From: Thalassomonas viridans | GTDB lineage: Bacteria; Pseudomonadota; Gammaproteobacteria; Enterobacterales; Alteromonadaceae | DNA: 64,000 bases | Assembly: GCF_000948985.2 (NCBI RefSeq) | Contig: NZ_CP059733.1 | Span: 3,410,001 to 3,474,000, forward strand | Direction: 5' to 3' | Translations under genes and position numbers: made by a program | In this document: one piece after another, positions 7,894-16,997 of the stretch | How the letters are laid out: every line of letters begins with the position of its first letter | Numbering within the stretch: position 1 is the first letter of the stretch | The notes under the pieces: generated by a model | The model's database searches: none | Told to the model about the DNA's origin: nothing | The model's input: the letters and a program-made list of their open reading frames with translations, nothing else

Positions 7894-8598
7894 TTATTTT
7901 TTCTGCCTGCGCACGCTTAAGCCCATTATTGCCAGCGCCAGGAGCGCAGCTGAAGCCGGCTCCGGCACATCTACTCCCTGACTGAAGCTTTCTGAGGTGA
8001 TTTCCGGCATACCGCTGCCTGGACCGGCGGTATTGATATAACCAAACCTCATTTCACTGGTGGTTACCCGGCCGCCTTCCAAAATGGTGCCGCCTGCGCC
8101 AAAACCGAGGTCTTCCAGGGTGATAGCGGCGAGGTTGTCAAAGCTGTCATAATTAACACTGTCGAGAATAATGTCGGTATCGTATACGGAAACGCTCGCA
8201 GATGATCCGGTGGCGCCGATAGTTAACCGGGTAACGGTATTGGCCACATCCCCGGCATCACTCCAGGGAGTGTACCCCGGCGATTGCGCATGGATATTAT
8301 AAAAATCTAAAGCAAAATCAATAGTGCCGTCGCCGTCAAGGTCAATGGCAAGAGAGTCGTCAAACAGGCCGCTAAAATTAAGCGTCAGGTGAATATCTGA
8401 CATCACTTCACCGGCCTGGCCTTCAACCGTTAAGGTAAAACCGTCGTAGGCTGAGCCATCGACAAAGCCCGACGGAACCGTCGGCCAGCTGCCGTTGTCG
8501 GTAACCAGATCAATTGACGTCAGCATGCCGGCAGAAGCCAGATTGACAAAACAACCGGCGGACAAGAGTAATCCTGCCTGCAATAATTTTGATTTCAT
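7894..8598 (-). CDS. PEP-CTERM sorting domain protein
   Basis: 234 residues from the ATG at 8598 (AAGGAAAG upstream). A signal peptide (MKSKLLQAGLLLSAGCFVNLASA) leads into a Gly/Asp/Ser-rich beta-type body. The C-terminus is a canonical exosortase signal: VPEP, a hydrophobic helix (ASAALLALAIMGLSV) and the basic tail RRQKK. PEP-CTERM proteins are exported, cut and usually linked to exopolysaccharide or biofilm matrix; an exosortase is expected elsewhere in the genome. A calcium-site-like stretch (DLDGDGTIDF) is present. The body has no recognised domain. Confidence 0.88.
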   Translation of the reverse strand: MKSKLLQAGLLLSAGCFVNLASAGMLTSIDLVTDNGSWPTVPSGFVDGSAYDGFTLTVEGQAGEVMSDIHLTLNFSGLFDDSLAIDLDGDGTIDFALDFYNIHAQSPGYTPWSDAGDVANTVTRLTIGATGSSASVSVYDTDIILDSVNYDSFDNLAAITLEDLGFGAGGTILEGGRVTTSEMRFGYINTAGPGSGMPEITSESFSQGVDVPEPASAALLALAIMGLSVRRQKK

Positions 8599-8864
8599 AA
8601 AAACTTTCCTTAATTTCATTGATATAAATAACAGGCGATTAACGGATGCAATCTCTTGTTACTTTTGGCCGTGGAGAAAATGCAAACCACACGGCGGAAA
8701 GTATAATGCCGCCCGGACAAAGATTAGCCTCCCCGGATGGGGAGGACAGATATTCTTATTCCCCGGGTAAAAGGGATTGGTGTTTTAACACATTGACAGG
8801 TTGGCGATTTTTCAGATGAAAAGTTAACGGCAGGTTTATCGAGGGAGTTGAGAGTTTATCAGCT
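8599..8864. other. Spacer between two PEP-CTERM genes
   Basis: Nothing beyond the ribosome site of the left gene and, at its right end, the hairpin that ends the right gene. The two PEP-CTERM genes therefore look like separate units. Confidence 0.4.
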
Positions 8865-8893
8865 TTAAACCTCTGAAAATTTCAGAGGTTTAA
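8865..8893 (-). terminator. Perfect 14-bp hairpin after the second PEP-CTERM gene
   Basis: TTAAACCTCTGAAA pairs perfectly with TTTCAGAGGTTTAA around a single A. It lies about 20 nt beyond the stop codon on the minus strand. Confidence 0.7.
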
Positions 8894-8915
8894 CAGCATT
8901 ATATAGCTGATAGCC

Positions 8916-9767
8916 TTATTTGCCGGCTTTTCTTCGCTGGGAAAATACCAATCCCATTAAAGTCAGGGCAAAAATAGCCAAAGTCGAAGGCTCGGGTATA
9001 GCGTGTAAACGAGCAAAAGTGTAAAGATCTGTCGAGAGTTCTTCCTCTGTCCAGATACGTCCAGGCGGTAACATAGTGCTGCCATCAGCATCAAAAGAAA
9101 TGTAAATTTCTAATGCATAGCTGACCCCGTCAATATAGAAAGGAATGGTAAATGGCAGGGTATCAGGCAGAGGCGCGGTATTGTCAACGCTATAGTCAAA
9201 ATAGTCGTCACAGGCTGAAGTAAAGACATGCGAGGGTCCACCGGCAACACCGTCTTCATCTTCAGGACTACAATCACCAACAACAGCCTGATTAAAGGTT
9301 TCTTTAAAACCAATATTGAAATCACTGGTAGCGTCTGCGGTAAAGGCATCGGTCACTATTGAGCTGCCAATAGCCGAGGCAATACCACCAGTATTCGTAC
9401 TGGTAAAAGAAAGATCACCTAAAATTTCAGCTGTCGTCAGCCAGATAAATTCCGCACTGATCACAAAGTTATTGTGGGTTAACTTCGACAACATATAGGC
9501 GGTATCCAGCGCATCTATGTCAGGGGTAAAATTTTCCAAAATTAAAGAGCTGAAAGCCCCGTCTCCCCCCCAACGAACGCCGGCATGTTTAACGCCGTCT
9601 GTTTGATCCGGATCCGCACTGCCATCAAGCAGCGTATACTCTCCGGCATCTTTCATCACGAAACCGCCGTCGGCTTCAATGGTCATAAAGGTCGCGTTAG
9701 CTCCAAAAGAAAGCGAACTAGCAAGAACTATCGCAAGCAGATTTTTCATAAATGCAATATTTTTCAT
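8916..9767 (-). CDS. PEP-CTERM sorting domain protein
   Basis: 283 residues from the ATG at 9767, preceded by AAAGGAAAGG. The signal peptide is MKNIAFMKNLLAIVLASSLSFGANA cut to below the quoting limit: a basic start, a hydrophobic core LLAIVLASSL and an ANA cleavage site. The body is acidic and Thr/Ser/Gly-rich with two cysteines (DCSPEDEDG and TSACDDYFDY). The C-terminus reads IPEPSTL, a hydrophobic helix and QRRKAGK, the exosortase recognition layout. It is the second such protein in a row and lies directly after the end of the sctB-L operon, although nothing links it to secretion by the T3SS. Confidence 0.88.
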   Translation of the reverse strand: MKNIAFMKNLLAIVLASSLSFGANATFMTIEADGGFVMKDAGEYTLLDGSADPDQTDGVKHAGVRWGGDGAFSSLILENFTPDIDALDTAYMLSKLTHNNFVISAEFIWLTTAEILGDLSFTSTNTGGIASAIGSSIVTDAFTADATSDFNIGFKETFNQAVVGDCSPEDEDGVAGGPSHVFTSACDDYFDYSVDNTAPLPDTLPFTIPFYIDGVSYALEIYISFDADGSTMLPPGRIWTEEELSTDLYTFARLHAIPEPSTLAIFALTLMGLVFSQRRKAGK

Positions 9768-10218
9768 TACCTTTCCTTTAACACGTGAATTTTGCCAAGC
9801 CAGGAGTTGACTTGGCCCGTTACAGCGCCGAAAAAGGAGCATAGAGCATACCGAAAAGCCAAAATCAAGAGAAAACAATGGGCTGACCGATAGCGTATTT
9901 TCAGGGAATGGATTTGTGTAAAATGTGCTGACACCGTCCTAGCTATCAGGCAAGGCGCAGCGGGGGTTAAAAGCCAGTCACGGCTGATTGCAGCACCTGT
10001 AAGCCAGGTGTCAGCAGTCCGGCTGTTTATTGCTTGATAAACCTGCTTCTTGCTGCTTTTTCCGGCAGGTAACGCCCGTAAAAGGCGTATAACAGGGCAA
10101 TAACATACTTCACTGCGATATATCCTGATTTATGATAGGCTTCCCCTAAAATAACTTTATTAACAAGTGTAAGTTAACATAAATTTAACAGGTATCAATT
10201 ATATCAAGCGGCCCTTAG
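9768..10218. other. Intergenic region without recognised genes
   Basis: About 450 nt between a PEP-CTERM gene and the end of sctL. An AT-rich segment near 10130-10200 could hold a leftward promoter, but no box is clear enough to name. No RNA gene or repeat was recognised. Confidence 0.4.
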
Positions 10219-10238
10219 GCCGGACGTGATCATCCGGC
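10219..10238 (-). terminator. Hairpin after sctL
   Basis: GCCGGA and TCCGGC pair around CGTGATCA about 30 nt past the sctL stop. There is no strong T run, so it may be a weak end or an RNA-stability stem. Confidence 0.4.
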
Positions 10239-10270
10239 TCAGTCCTGGTTCAGCCCGGGCATTAGCAGCA

Positions 10271-10903
10271 TCAGGTGCTGTAGTGGCTGGCCAGTGTTTT
10301 GCTTATCACTTCCAGCTGGGTTTCAACCAGGGCATCAACAACGCCGGTTTCGGTTTCCAGGATACAGCCCTGCTGTCCGGCCAGGCCATGATCGGCTTCT
10401 ATATGCAAGTATTCCACCGCGGGATAATCGGCGGTCATATCCGCCAGCTGCGCTTCCAGTTGTATAGATAATTCGGGAGCGACCCTTAAGGTAATATTTT
10501 TCTCGTCGGTAATGGTCTTTAAGGTTTGTCTGATCACTTTTCCCGTAACCTCCTCCGGGGCCAGGTCATCGATAATACGGCGCAGGGCCACCATCACCAG
10601 GGCCACCAGTTCATCGTTAACCTTATGCAGGAAATCCTGCACTTTTACCGTGGCATCCAGATGCAGCCGGGCCAGCTCTTTTTTCCCCTGCTCTAACCCT
10701 TCCTGATAACCCAGCTGGTGTTGCTGGCGGTAGATTTTTTTCGCCGCGATAAGGATCTTTTCGCTTTTCTGCTTTGCCAGGCCGATAATATCGTCGGCGC
10801 GATTTAACCGGGCAAGGGTTTCCGCTTTAATAATCTTATCATCCGTCGCCGTTTGGCCGACGCTAAGCGTTTTATCTTGCGCTATTGCAGCATATTTGAA
10901 CAT
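10271..10903 (-). CDS. sctL: T3SS ATPase regulator / stator SctL (YscL, FliH-like)
   Basis: 210 residues from the ATG at 10903; an upstream GTG at 10915 is less well placed. The N-terminal helix is followed by the FliH/YscL signature (residues about 60-80, YRQQHQLGYQEGLEQGKKE, a GxxxG-like helix) and a C-terminal domain with LVALVMVALRRIIDDL and RVAPE. SctL holds the ATPase SctN at the cytoplasmic sorting platform with SctK and SctQ. It overlaps sctK by 22 nt and is the last gene of the sctB-L operon, as in Yersinia. Confidence 0.93.
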   Translation of the reverse strand: MFKYAAIAQDKTLSVGQTATDDKIIKAETLARLNRADDIIGLAKQKSEKILIAAKKIYRQQHQLGYQEGLEQGKKELARLHLDATVKVQDFLHKVNDELVALVMVALRRIIDDLAPEEVTGKVIRQTLKTITDEKNITLRVAPELSIQLEAQLADMTADYPAVEYLHIEADHGLAGQQGCILETETGVVDALVETQLEVISKTLASHYST

Positions 10904-11655
10904 TGGGGTAAGCACTCCACTAAAATTCGTTTAATCAACAGGGCATCGGCGCTGTCCTCGATGACCGTTAGGGGATCCGATTGCAATTGTTGCCGCTCCA
11001 GGTACCAGGTATAGGGCAATTTGCTGAACAGGCGCATTCTTAACGGCTCCGCCAGTAAGCTGAGTTCGGCAAACATCAATTTCAGCCCTATGCGCTGCAA
11101 TATCTGTTTAATGCCCTGCTCCGCCTCTTTGCCTTCAGGAGCACCGGCTCCCTTGCCGCTGCTGTGCCTGAAAGAAGGCAGCTTTTTCTCTTTTAACACT
11201 TCGGCAAGCAAGTTTTGCTGTTGCCCGGTTTTAGCGCTTTCCCTGCCCCGACCGGACAGAAACGGTGCCAGCTTGACGGCAAAATGGTAACCGTTTTCGC
11301 CTATCGCATTGCGTATTTTCGCCACATCCCGGGCATTGATCATATGCCGGATTTCCTGCGAGCAGTACCAAATGCCCAGATAGAGCAAAACTTCCTGCAA
11401 TTGCTCTGCCGGCAATATGGCCAGCTGCCCCGGCCAGCGGATGGCTTCAAAATCATATTTTCTGATCCAGGCATAATGGTTTTGCAGATACTCCTGCAGC
11501 TTGCCCCTGGCCTGGGGATTTGCCGCCAGTTTCAGGCAAAGCTCGCCATGGGGCAGATGGCTCAGCCAGGAGGCATGCATCTCGGCCAGGGGATCGACAT
11601 TGCTGCGCAGCATTAATTTAAAGCTGTACTCGTCCTTAATGATCAGGTTTTCCAT
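10882..11655 (-). CDS. sctK: T3SS sorting platform protein SctK
   Basis: 257 residues. The N-terminal half reads like YscK (ASWLSHLPHGELCLKLAANPQARGKLQEYL, quoted in part; WPGQLAILPAEQLQEVLLYLG; IRHMINARDV). SctK links the inner-membrane ring to the cytoplasmic pods of the sorting platform. Order and length agree with Ysc systems, where SctK is the most variable platform part. It overlaps sctL and starts 9 nt after the sctJ stop. Confidence 0.9.
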   Translation of the reverse strand: MENLIIKDEYSFKLMLRSNVDPLAEMHASWLSHLPHGELCLKLAANPQARGKLQEYLQNHYAWIRKYDFEAIRWPGQLAILPAEQLQEVLLYLGIWYCSQEIRHMINARDVAKIRNAIGENGYHFAVKLAPFLSGRGRESAKTGQQQNLLAEVLKEKKLPSFRHSSGKGAGAPEGKEAEQGIKQILQRIGLKLMFAELSLLAEPLRMRLFSKLPYTWYLERQQLQSDPLTVIEDSADALLIKRILVECLPQCSNMLQ

Positions 11656-11664
11656 GCCCTTGCC

Positions 11665-12447
11665 TTACTCGGCCGTTGCCGCAGCCAGTTCTGTTGTCGC
11701 CACCTGCTGTTTGCGCTGTTGCAACCAGGTGTAAAGGTTAAAGGCAACAGAAGCGATCAGCAGCAATAATAACGTTAAAGTGATTGACCAGAACCTTGCT
11801 ACTGAACCGGGGTCGACATTCACCGACAGTACCTGCTCCAATGCCGCCTGCCCGGCATTATCGTTAACTTCAGCAGTGGGAAAGAGCACCACATTAACAT
11901 TGTCGTATTCCAGGCCTTCAACCGAACTGCTCACCAGCAGCTTAATTTGCGGGATGGAATTGTCCAGGGCCACATCCGCCAGGTGTTTAATAAACACGGA
12001 AGCGGTAGAGGGATCTTCTTTTTTGCTGCGCTTTGAGCTCTCTTTCGGGATCACCACATGCACCCGGGCATCGATAACGCCGTCGATTTGCGACAGGGTA
12101 TGGGAGATCCCCTGCGACAGGGCAAACATAAAACGGGCACGTTCGGCGGTCGGAGTGGAAATCAGGCCGTCTTCCGGAAAAACATCCACGATATCGGCGA
12201 ATTTCCGTCCCGGCAAACCGGCGCGTTTTAACAGCTCGATCGCCCGGCTCATCTGGCTTTCTTCCACCAGCAAGGACACCATTTCATCCCTGACATCGCT
12301 TTTTTGCGCGGCAATATTCGCTTCCAGCAGGATGGCCAGCATCTTGTTGGCTTCCTTTTCGCTTAGGTTGGAATATAACACGCTTTTACAGGCGGTTAAG
12401 CTCAGTAACATGCCGATTACCAGCACACATCTGATGAATTTGTTCAC
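11665..12447 (-). CDS. sctJ: T3SS inner-membrane ring lipoprotein SctJ
   Basis: 260 residues from a GTG with AAGGAG 6 nt before it. A lipoprotein signal ends LTAC at Cys20. The periplasmic domain has the YscJ/PrgK features LSEKEANKMLAILLEANIAA, LLKRAGLP and INGVIDARVHVVIP-like (IDGVIDARVHVVIPKES), and a membrane helix near residues 217-238 is followed by a short basic tail. SctJ forms the inner ring with SctD. It directly follows sctI. Confidence 0.96.
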   Translation of the reverse strand: MNKFIRCVLVIGMLLSLTACKSVLYSNLSEKEANKMLAILLEANIAAQKSDVRDEMVSLLVEESQMSRAIELLKRAGLPGRKFADIVDVFPEDGLISTPTAERARFMFALSQGISHTLSQIDGVIDARVHVVIPKESSKRSKKEDPSTASVFIKHLADVALDNSIPQIKLLVSSSVEGLEYDNVNVVLFPTAEVNDNAGQAALEQVLSVNVDPGSVARFWSITLTLLLLLIASVAFNLYTWLQQRKQQVATTELAAATAE

Positions 12448-12457
12448 ACCAGGCTCC

Positions 12458-12886
12458 TTATTGGGTTTTCAGCAGAGTGTCCAGGTTCTGCGTACTCTTA
12501 CTTGCGGTTTTAGCGATCAAGTCCTGCTGCAGGCTCAAGCGGGATAATTTCATTTGCAGCCCCATCAGGCTCTGGACATCCAGATCCGGGGTTGCCAGGG
12601 AAACATTGATGCTTTCAACTTCCGCCTCATGGACATTCTTAATTTTTTCCAGGCCATCAAGCACCTTATCGCCGATATTGCTGCCCTGCTCATCCGACGG
12701 CGGCTTAGTGCTGATTTCTTCCAGCGGCATGGCCTGCTCTACCTGATGCCTGTGTTGCTGCTGGCCATTGTTCATGGCCGCTTCCATCCTTGCCACGTCG
12801 GCCGGCGGCGGCACCGCCGGTCCCTGCGCTTCGTTCACGGCAAGTGTTTCTATCGCCTTAACGGCGCCGATTGCTTCAGTAGCCAT
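12458..12886 (-). CDS. sctI: T3SS inner rod protein SctI
   Basis: 142 residues from the ATG at 12886 with CAGGAG upstream; the longer frame to 13036 overlaps sctG and has no ribosome site. The helical C-terminus (VSLATPDLDVQSLMGLQMKL, then QDLIAKTASKSTQNLDTLLK) is typical of YscI/PrgJ rod proteins. SctI forms the adaptor between export gate and needle. It overlaps the sctG stop by 11 nt. Confidence 0.88.
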   Translation of the reverse strand: MATEAIGAVKAIETLAVNEAQGPAVPPPADVARMEAAMNNGQQQHRHQVEQAMPLEEISTKPPSDEQGSNIGDKVLDGLEKIKNVHEAEVESINVSLATPDLDVQSLMGLQMKLSRLSLQQDLIAKTASKSTQNLDTLLKTQ

Positions 12887-13325
12887 GCTGATTTTCTCCT
12901 GATGATTTGATCTCTGCGGCCAATTCCCGGGCCAGTTGTGCGGCCTCTGGGCTATTGCCGGCCTGTGCCTGCCGGCTGTAAACCAGTCCCTGGGCCATTT
13001 CGTTATTGAGGTAGCACACCAGGGCAAGAAAGGCATGGGCTAAATCCTTGTCCTGCTCGCTCTGGCTATGGCGCTGCAACAAGGTGGTTGCCGTGGCATA
13101 TTGCCTGTTGGCTAATGCGATTAAGGCAAACCCCAGGTCGGTAATAAAAGCGCCGGGACGGACATTGAGCAGGTAGTTAAAAATAATTTGCGCCTGCTCT
13201 ATTTCGCCGTGGGCTACCGCCAGCAAACCGGTTTCGGCCAAAGATTTTTGCACCGCTTGCGGGGATATTTCCCGTTCGCTTGCCGCGGTTCCGGCAGAGA
13301 GTGCAATCCCGCTCATGGTATTCAT
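12876..13325 (-). CDS. sctG: YscG-like needle chaperone
   Basis: 149 residues from the ATG at 13325 (TAGGAG upstream, 9 nt after the needle gene). It has a TPR-like helical fold (GLLAVAHGEIEQAQIIFNYLLN; DLGFALIALANRQYATATTLLQ, each shown in part). In Yersinia YscE and YscG together keep the needle subunit YscF monomeric in the cytoplasm. Here the neighbours are an SctE-like gene, the needle gene, then this one, exactly the yscEFG order. The call rests on fold pattern plus position. Confidence 0.85.
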   Translation of the reverse strand: MNTMSGIALSAGTAASEREISPQAVQKSLAETGLLAVAHGEIEQAQIIFNYLLNVRPGAFITDLGFALIALANRQYATATTLLQRHSQSEQDKDLAHAFLALVCYLNNEMAQGLVYSRQAQAGNSPEAAQLARELAAEIKSSGENQHGY

Positions 13326-13333
13326 ATCCGCTC

Positions 13334-13555
13334 CTACATTTTTTGGATAACGCCGCTGATGGCGTCGCTTAACGATTTCATGGTGGTACTGGCCAAACTG
13401 GTGGCATTGCCCCACTCGCCTATCGCCTGCTGGAATTTCAGCAGGTTGCCGGTGTCGGTTAAGTCCAGCTCGGACGTTTCCCGGACCTTGGCGTCCTTTT
13501 CTTCAAACAATTTGCCCATGCTGTTGGTAATGGCTTCGGTATTAAAGCTGCTCAT
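13334..13555 (-). CDS. sctF: T3SS needle subunit SctF
   Basis: 73 residues, a typical needle length. The two-helix hairpin with a central turn is visible (LLKFQQAIGEWGNATSLASTT, in part), and the end SLSDAISGVIQKM fits the C-terminal motif that packs into the needle wall. AAGGAG lies before the ATG. It polymerises into the extracellular needle. The genes before and after it appear to be its chaperones. Confidence 0.95.
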   Translation of the reverse strand: MSSFNTEAITNSMGKLFEEKDAKVRETSELDLTDTGNLLKFQQAIGEWGNATSLASTTMKSLSDAISGVIQKM

Positions 13556-13582
13556 TTTCTTCTCCTTTTTGATATAACCTTA

Positions 13583-13810
13583 TCACTGATGTAATTTGTT
13601 CCAGACGCTGTCGATCACTTCCTGCGCCGCCGTCAGGGCCTGCTTTTCCAGTTCCAGCTGCCTGAATTGCTCGGCGGTGCCTCCCGAGGCCATTTGCTGT
13701 TTGACCTTGCTTTCCCGTGCCATCAACGTTTGCTTTTGTTCGCGGATAAACAGGCCGTTAAAGTCGTTGCTGATCTCATGTTCCATCGGGATTTTCAGCC
13801 AGTTATTCAT
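13583..13810 (-). CDS. sctE: YscE-like needle co-chaperone
   Basis: 75 residues from the ATG at 13810; GGAGG lies 8 nt before it, so the longer frame with a TTG start at 13825 is not used. The ATG overlaps the sctD stop. The protein is a two-helix hairpin (EQFRQLELEKQALTAAQEVI) like YscE, which pairs with YscG around the needle subunit. The symbol follows the older ysc letter and must not be confused with the translocator sometimes called SctE. Confidence 0.8.
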   Translation of the reverse strand: MNNWLKIPMEHEISNDFNGLFIREQKQTLMARESKVKQQMASGGTAEQFRQLELEKQALTAAQEVIDSVWNKLHQ

Positions 13811-15314
13811 TGTGTTGTCCTCCAATAAGGTAAATCATCGCTTTGCCGGCCTTGCTGAGCACCACCCGGTCCGGACCGATGGACTCGATCAGGTAACCGC
13901 CTTCGAGCTTGCCGCCGGTGATCACCCGCTTGCCGTCCGTGGTGATAATGTAAGGTACGGCTCCCAGGCTGACACCTTTGATCTCCTGTATGGTTTTTTC
14001 TATCTTTTGCGCCGCAAACTCCAGTTTCGGCAGGCCCAGGTAGCGCCGGTTAAACTCCTGCTCTATCTGCTGCCAGCTTGCCAGGGAGCCGGCAGCAATC
14101 TCACCGCGGACAACAATGGCAGCTGCCTGTTTGCCCACTGCCAGGTTATCCAGCCCGGCCTCGGATAAACGGGTTTTCAGCCAGGCGGCCCGGGATGCCA
14201 GGGTGTCAAAGTTGGCGCTGATATGGCCGACACCGGCGACATCCCGCTCCAGCTTGGTTTTCAGCGCCGGCCAGTGACTGTTATCTGCCAGGTAACCGCC
14301 GATAACGAAATCTCCCGCCTGCTCACCGTAACTCACCTTCAGGTCCGGATAACCCAGTACATTAAGTAAGTAACTCAGGTTATTAAAAAGTTGCGACAAA
14401 ATGCGGATATTCATTTTTACCGGGTAACCGGCGCCGGCAACCAGCTGCTGCACTTGCTCCAGCTGCTTGTTATCCGCCACAAAACCTTCCAACGTCAGGG
14501 GCTTGCTTTCGTTCAGACTAAAGCTGACGTGCATCAGATCCGCTGCGGCTAACGCCTGTTGCAGGTTTTGGCGGATTTGCAGGCGCTGCTCTGCCTGGCT
14601 CAGCGGCGCCGGCTCACTGGCGACCTGGGATGAGAACCCCAGATAAACGCCGCCACAGCCAAGGGTTACGGCCAGCAAGGCGCCGGCGAGTACGGCCGGT
14701 GTGCGCTTTTTCCCCACCCCGGCTTTTGTCTGGCCCTGGCTTTGCTGCGCTTCATCTGCCGCCGCTTCGTTTTGTTCGGCTTCGGCGGCCGGCGCTGTCT
14801 GCCCGGATTCCGGCTCTGGCTCTGGCTCCTGCGCCTGAAGCTTAGGCAACTCCACCTCCGGCCAGGGTTCATTTCTGGGACCATAAACCAGGTGCAACAA
14901 ACCTAAAGTGATCACTTCAAAGGGTTTTACCGCCTGTTTATTTAGCGCCTGTTTATTTAGCGTTAAAGGCTGGCCCGCCAGGTAATTTTCCTGTTGATCA
15001 TGTAAATCTTCGATAAAGATCTCATCCCCGCTGCATACCAGGGTTGCCAGGTGATCCGGCAAATCGTCGCCGGATAACACTATGTCGTTGTCTTCGGCTT
15101 TGCCTAAACGTGTGCTGCCGTGATACAGGGGAATTTCCGCCCCTAAGTGTACGCCTGAGAGAACCTTCAGCGTCCATTTCGCCAGGAATTGCCCGCTTTT
15201 GGGGGCTGGTTGTTCCTGCCCCTGCTCCGGGCTGTCCCCGGCCGTGGCTGCCGCCTCGTCATATGCTATACCGCTGGCGGATAAACCCTTATCTTGTGGA
15301 GAAGCTAACGCCAT
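13803..15314 (-). CDS. sctD: T3SS outer/inner ring protein SctD with FHA domain
   Basis: 503 residues. An N-terminal extension of about 45 residues rich in Ala, Gly and Gln precedes the cytoplasmic FHA domain (about 47-150, LKVLSGVHLGAEIPL and LGKAEDNDIVL). Then follow an acidic Pro/Glu/Gln linker (about 155-200), a membrane helix (206-226) and the periplasmic ring-building modules to the end. SctD connects the secretin SctC and the SctJ ring. A 15-nt direct repeat (14933-14962) encodes LNKQALNKQA, a small local duplication. The linker is longer than usual. Confidence 0.94.
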   Translation of the reverse strand: MALASPQDKGLSASGIAYDEAAATAGDSPEQGQEQPAPKSGQFLAKWTLKVLSGVHLGAEIPLYHGSTRLGKAEDNDIVLSGDDLPDHLATLVCSGDEIFIEDLHDQQENYLAGQPLTLNKQALNKQAVKPFEVITLGLLHLVYGPRNEPWPEVELPKLQAQEPEPEPESGQTAPAAEAEQNEAAADEAQQSQGQTKAGVGKKRTPAVLAGALLAVTLGCGGVYLGFSSQVASEPAPLSQAEQRLQIRQNLQQALAAADLMHVSFSLNESKPLTLEGFVADNKQLEQVQQLVAGAGYPVKMNIRILSQLFNNLSYLLNVLGYPDLKVSYGEQAGDFVIGGYLADNSHWPALKTKLERDVAGVGHISANFDTLASRAAWLKTRLSEAGLDNLAVGKQAAAIVVRGEIAAGSLASWQQIEQEFNRRYLGLPKLEFAAQKIEKTIQEIKGVSLGAVPYIITTDGKRVITGGKLEGGYLIESIGPDRVVLSKAGKAMIYLIGGQHNE

Positions 15315-15327
15315 CTTGAGTACTCCG

Positions 15328-16974
15328 TTACTTGATTAATTTAAAATTGGACGGGGTATTAAGCTGCGCCCCCTGCTCGTCTGTGGCCATATCCGATGCC
15401 TGGACCACATGCGGTGAAATCAAAAACAGCCGCAGCATTTTCACCGAGGTTTTCGAGGTGCTTTTAAACAGATTGCCCAACAAAGGGATCCTGTGCAGTA
15501 AAGGCACCTGGCTCACCGACTCCCCCTGAGAGTCGTAATAATAGCCGCCGATAAGCAGGCTCTGGTTTTTACCTATCACCGCCTGGGTATTGATCAGGGT
15601 ATTGGTGACTACCGGAATACCGTCCACGCTTTGCTCGGTTTGCTGGCCGTCTTCTATCTGGATATCCAGGCGTACCTCCTCGCCGTTAAAGGTCCTTTGG
15701 ATATGGGGGGTAACCCGCACCAGGGTGCCGACCGTCACCGGGAAAAGGTCAACCACGTCTTCACCGGATATGCGCACATAAAAGGTATTGCTGTTATCCA
15801 GCACGGCTTCATAGTTATCCAGGGTCAATACCGACGGCTGCGAGGTGATCTTTGCCTTGCCTTCTGTGGCCAGCGCCCGGATTTTGCTCACCAGGTTGCC
15901 GGCGGCGCCGGCAATCAGCTGTAGCTCACCCGTAGCCAAAGCGCCGGTAGCAGAAATATCCCCGACATTGACGGCATAGTCATTACTGGTGTATTGCCAG
16001 TCGACCCCGAGCCTGCTGAGGTCATCGGTTTGTATATTGACCATAGTGACATTAACTTCAATTTGATCCAGCGGCACGTCCAGGGACTTGATCAGTTCGC
16101 CGTAGGTATCGACATTGGCCTGGGTATCCCCTATCACTATGGCATTAAGGCGATGATCCGCCTTGATAAAAGGCTTGATGCCCCCCGGACCTGATACCTC
16201 GTCTTCCACAAACGCCGGCGCACTGCTCTGCCCGCCATCTTGCGCTGCTGCGCCGGTTTTAACCGGTTTTACCGGCAGGCGTCCCTGCAGCGACGGCTGC
16301 GGTTTTTTCACCCGGGTAACCTGGCCGCTCTGGCTGCCCGAGAGGGTATCGGTCAGCAGGCTCAATACGCCGGGAACCTGCTTTTCCTGGCCGCGGTAGC
16401 TGTAGGTGTAATCGATGGCGCTGGCATACTGCAGGCGGAAAGTGGAGATAACGAATTTGTCTTCGTGTTGCTTGCGCACTTCCTTGTCCAGCATTTCCGC
16501 GACCTTAACCACCATTTCGACAAATTTCGGCGCACCGGCAACAAAGATCAGTTTTTGCTGCTCCAGCGCGGTCCACTGGGCATTCAACTGCCACCAGGGC
16601 AGCACCCGCATGGTCTGGTACAGCTCCTGCGTACTGATATATTTTAACTGCACCACGGCGCTTTCCGACTCGTCGGTGCGGTAAAAGTGCAGCATATGGC
16701 CGTCGTAATACCAGGTCATATTGCTAATTGCGGATAACTGCTTCAGAATATTTTCCGCGGTATTTTCCGGGAAATTACCGTTGATGGGCATATCCAGCGA
16801 ATCGCTGACATTGGCGGGAATACCGTAACTTGAGGCAAATTCCCGCAGAATTTCTTTAAGGGTTTCGCCGCTGGCCATATAGCCGTATTTTTGTCCTTTC
16901 CAGTCCGGCTGGGAGCTCAGCGCCTGCTGGCTGAAAAAGCAAAGTAACAATAAGCTGTAACGTAAAAATGTCAT
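15328..16974 (-). CDS. sctC: T3SS outer membrane secretin SctC
   Basis: 548 residues with a signal peptide (FLRYSLLLLCFFSQQALS). The N0/N1 domains lie at about 25-170, N3 at about 175-300 with a variable Gly/Ser/Pro linker (TRVKKPQPSLQGRLPVKP), and the secretin channel domain after that (VNVTMVNIQTDDLSRLGVDW, VTPHIQRTFNGEEV, LLIGGYYYDSQGESVSQVPLL and LRLFLISPHVV). It forms the outer membrane ring. It starts the core sct block and is 14 nt ahead of sctD. No pilotin gene is seen nearby. Confidence 0.95.
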   Translation of the reverse strand: MTFLRYSLLLLCFFSQQALSSQPDWKGQKYGYMASGETLKEILREFASSYGIPANVSDSLDMPINGNFPENTAENILKQLSAISNMTWYYDGHMLHFYRTDESESAVVQLKYISTQELYQTMRVLPWWQLNAQWTALEQQKLIFVAGAPKFVEMVVKVAEMLDKEVRKQHEDKFVISTFRLQYASAIDYTYSYRGQEKQVPGVLSLLTDTLSGSQSGQVTRVKKPQPSLQGRLPVKPVKTGAAAQDGGQSSAPAFVEDEVSGPGGIKPFIKADHRLNAIVIGDTQANVDTYGELIKSLDVPLDQIEVNVTMVNIQTDDLSRLGVDWQYTSNDYAVNVGDISATGALATGELQLIAGAAGNLVSKIRALATEGKAKITSQPSVLTLDNYEAVLDNSNTFYVRISGEDVVDLFPVTVGTLVRVTPHIQRTFNGEEVRLDIQIEDGQQTEQSVDGIPVVTNTLINTQAVIGKNQSLLIGGYYYDSQGESVSQVPLLHRIPLLGNLFKSTSKTSVKMLRLFLISPHVVQASDMATDEQGAQLNTPSNFKLIK

Positions 16975-16997
16975 CTCAGATCCTTCTTTGCCAAAAA

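Noticed and set aside
12887..13036. Longer N-terminus for SctI
   Set aside because: It overlaps sctG coding sequence, reads unlike a rod protein and lacks a ribosome site, whereas the ATG at 12886 has one.
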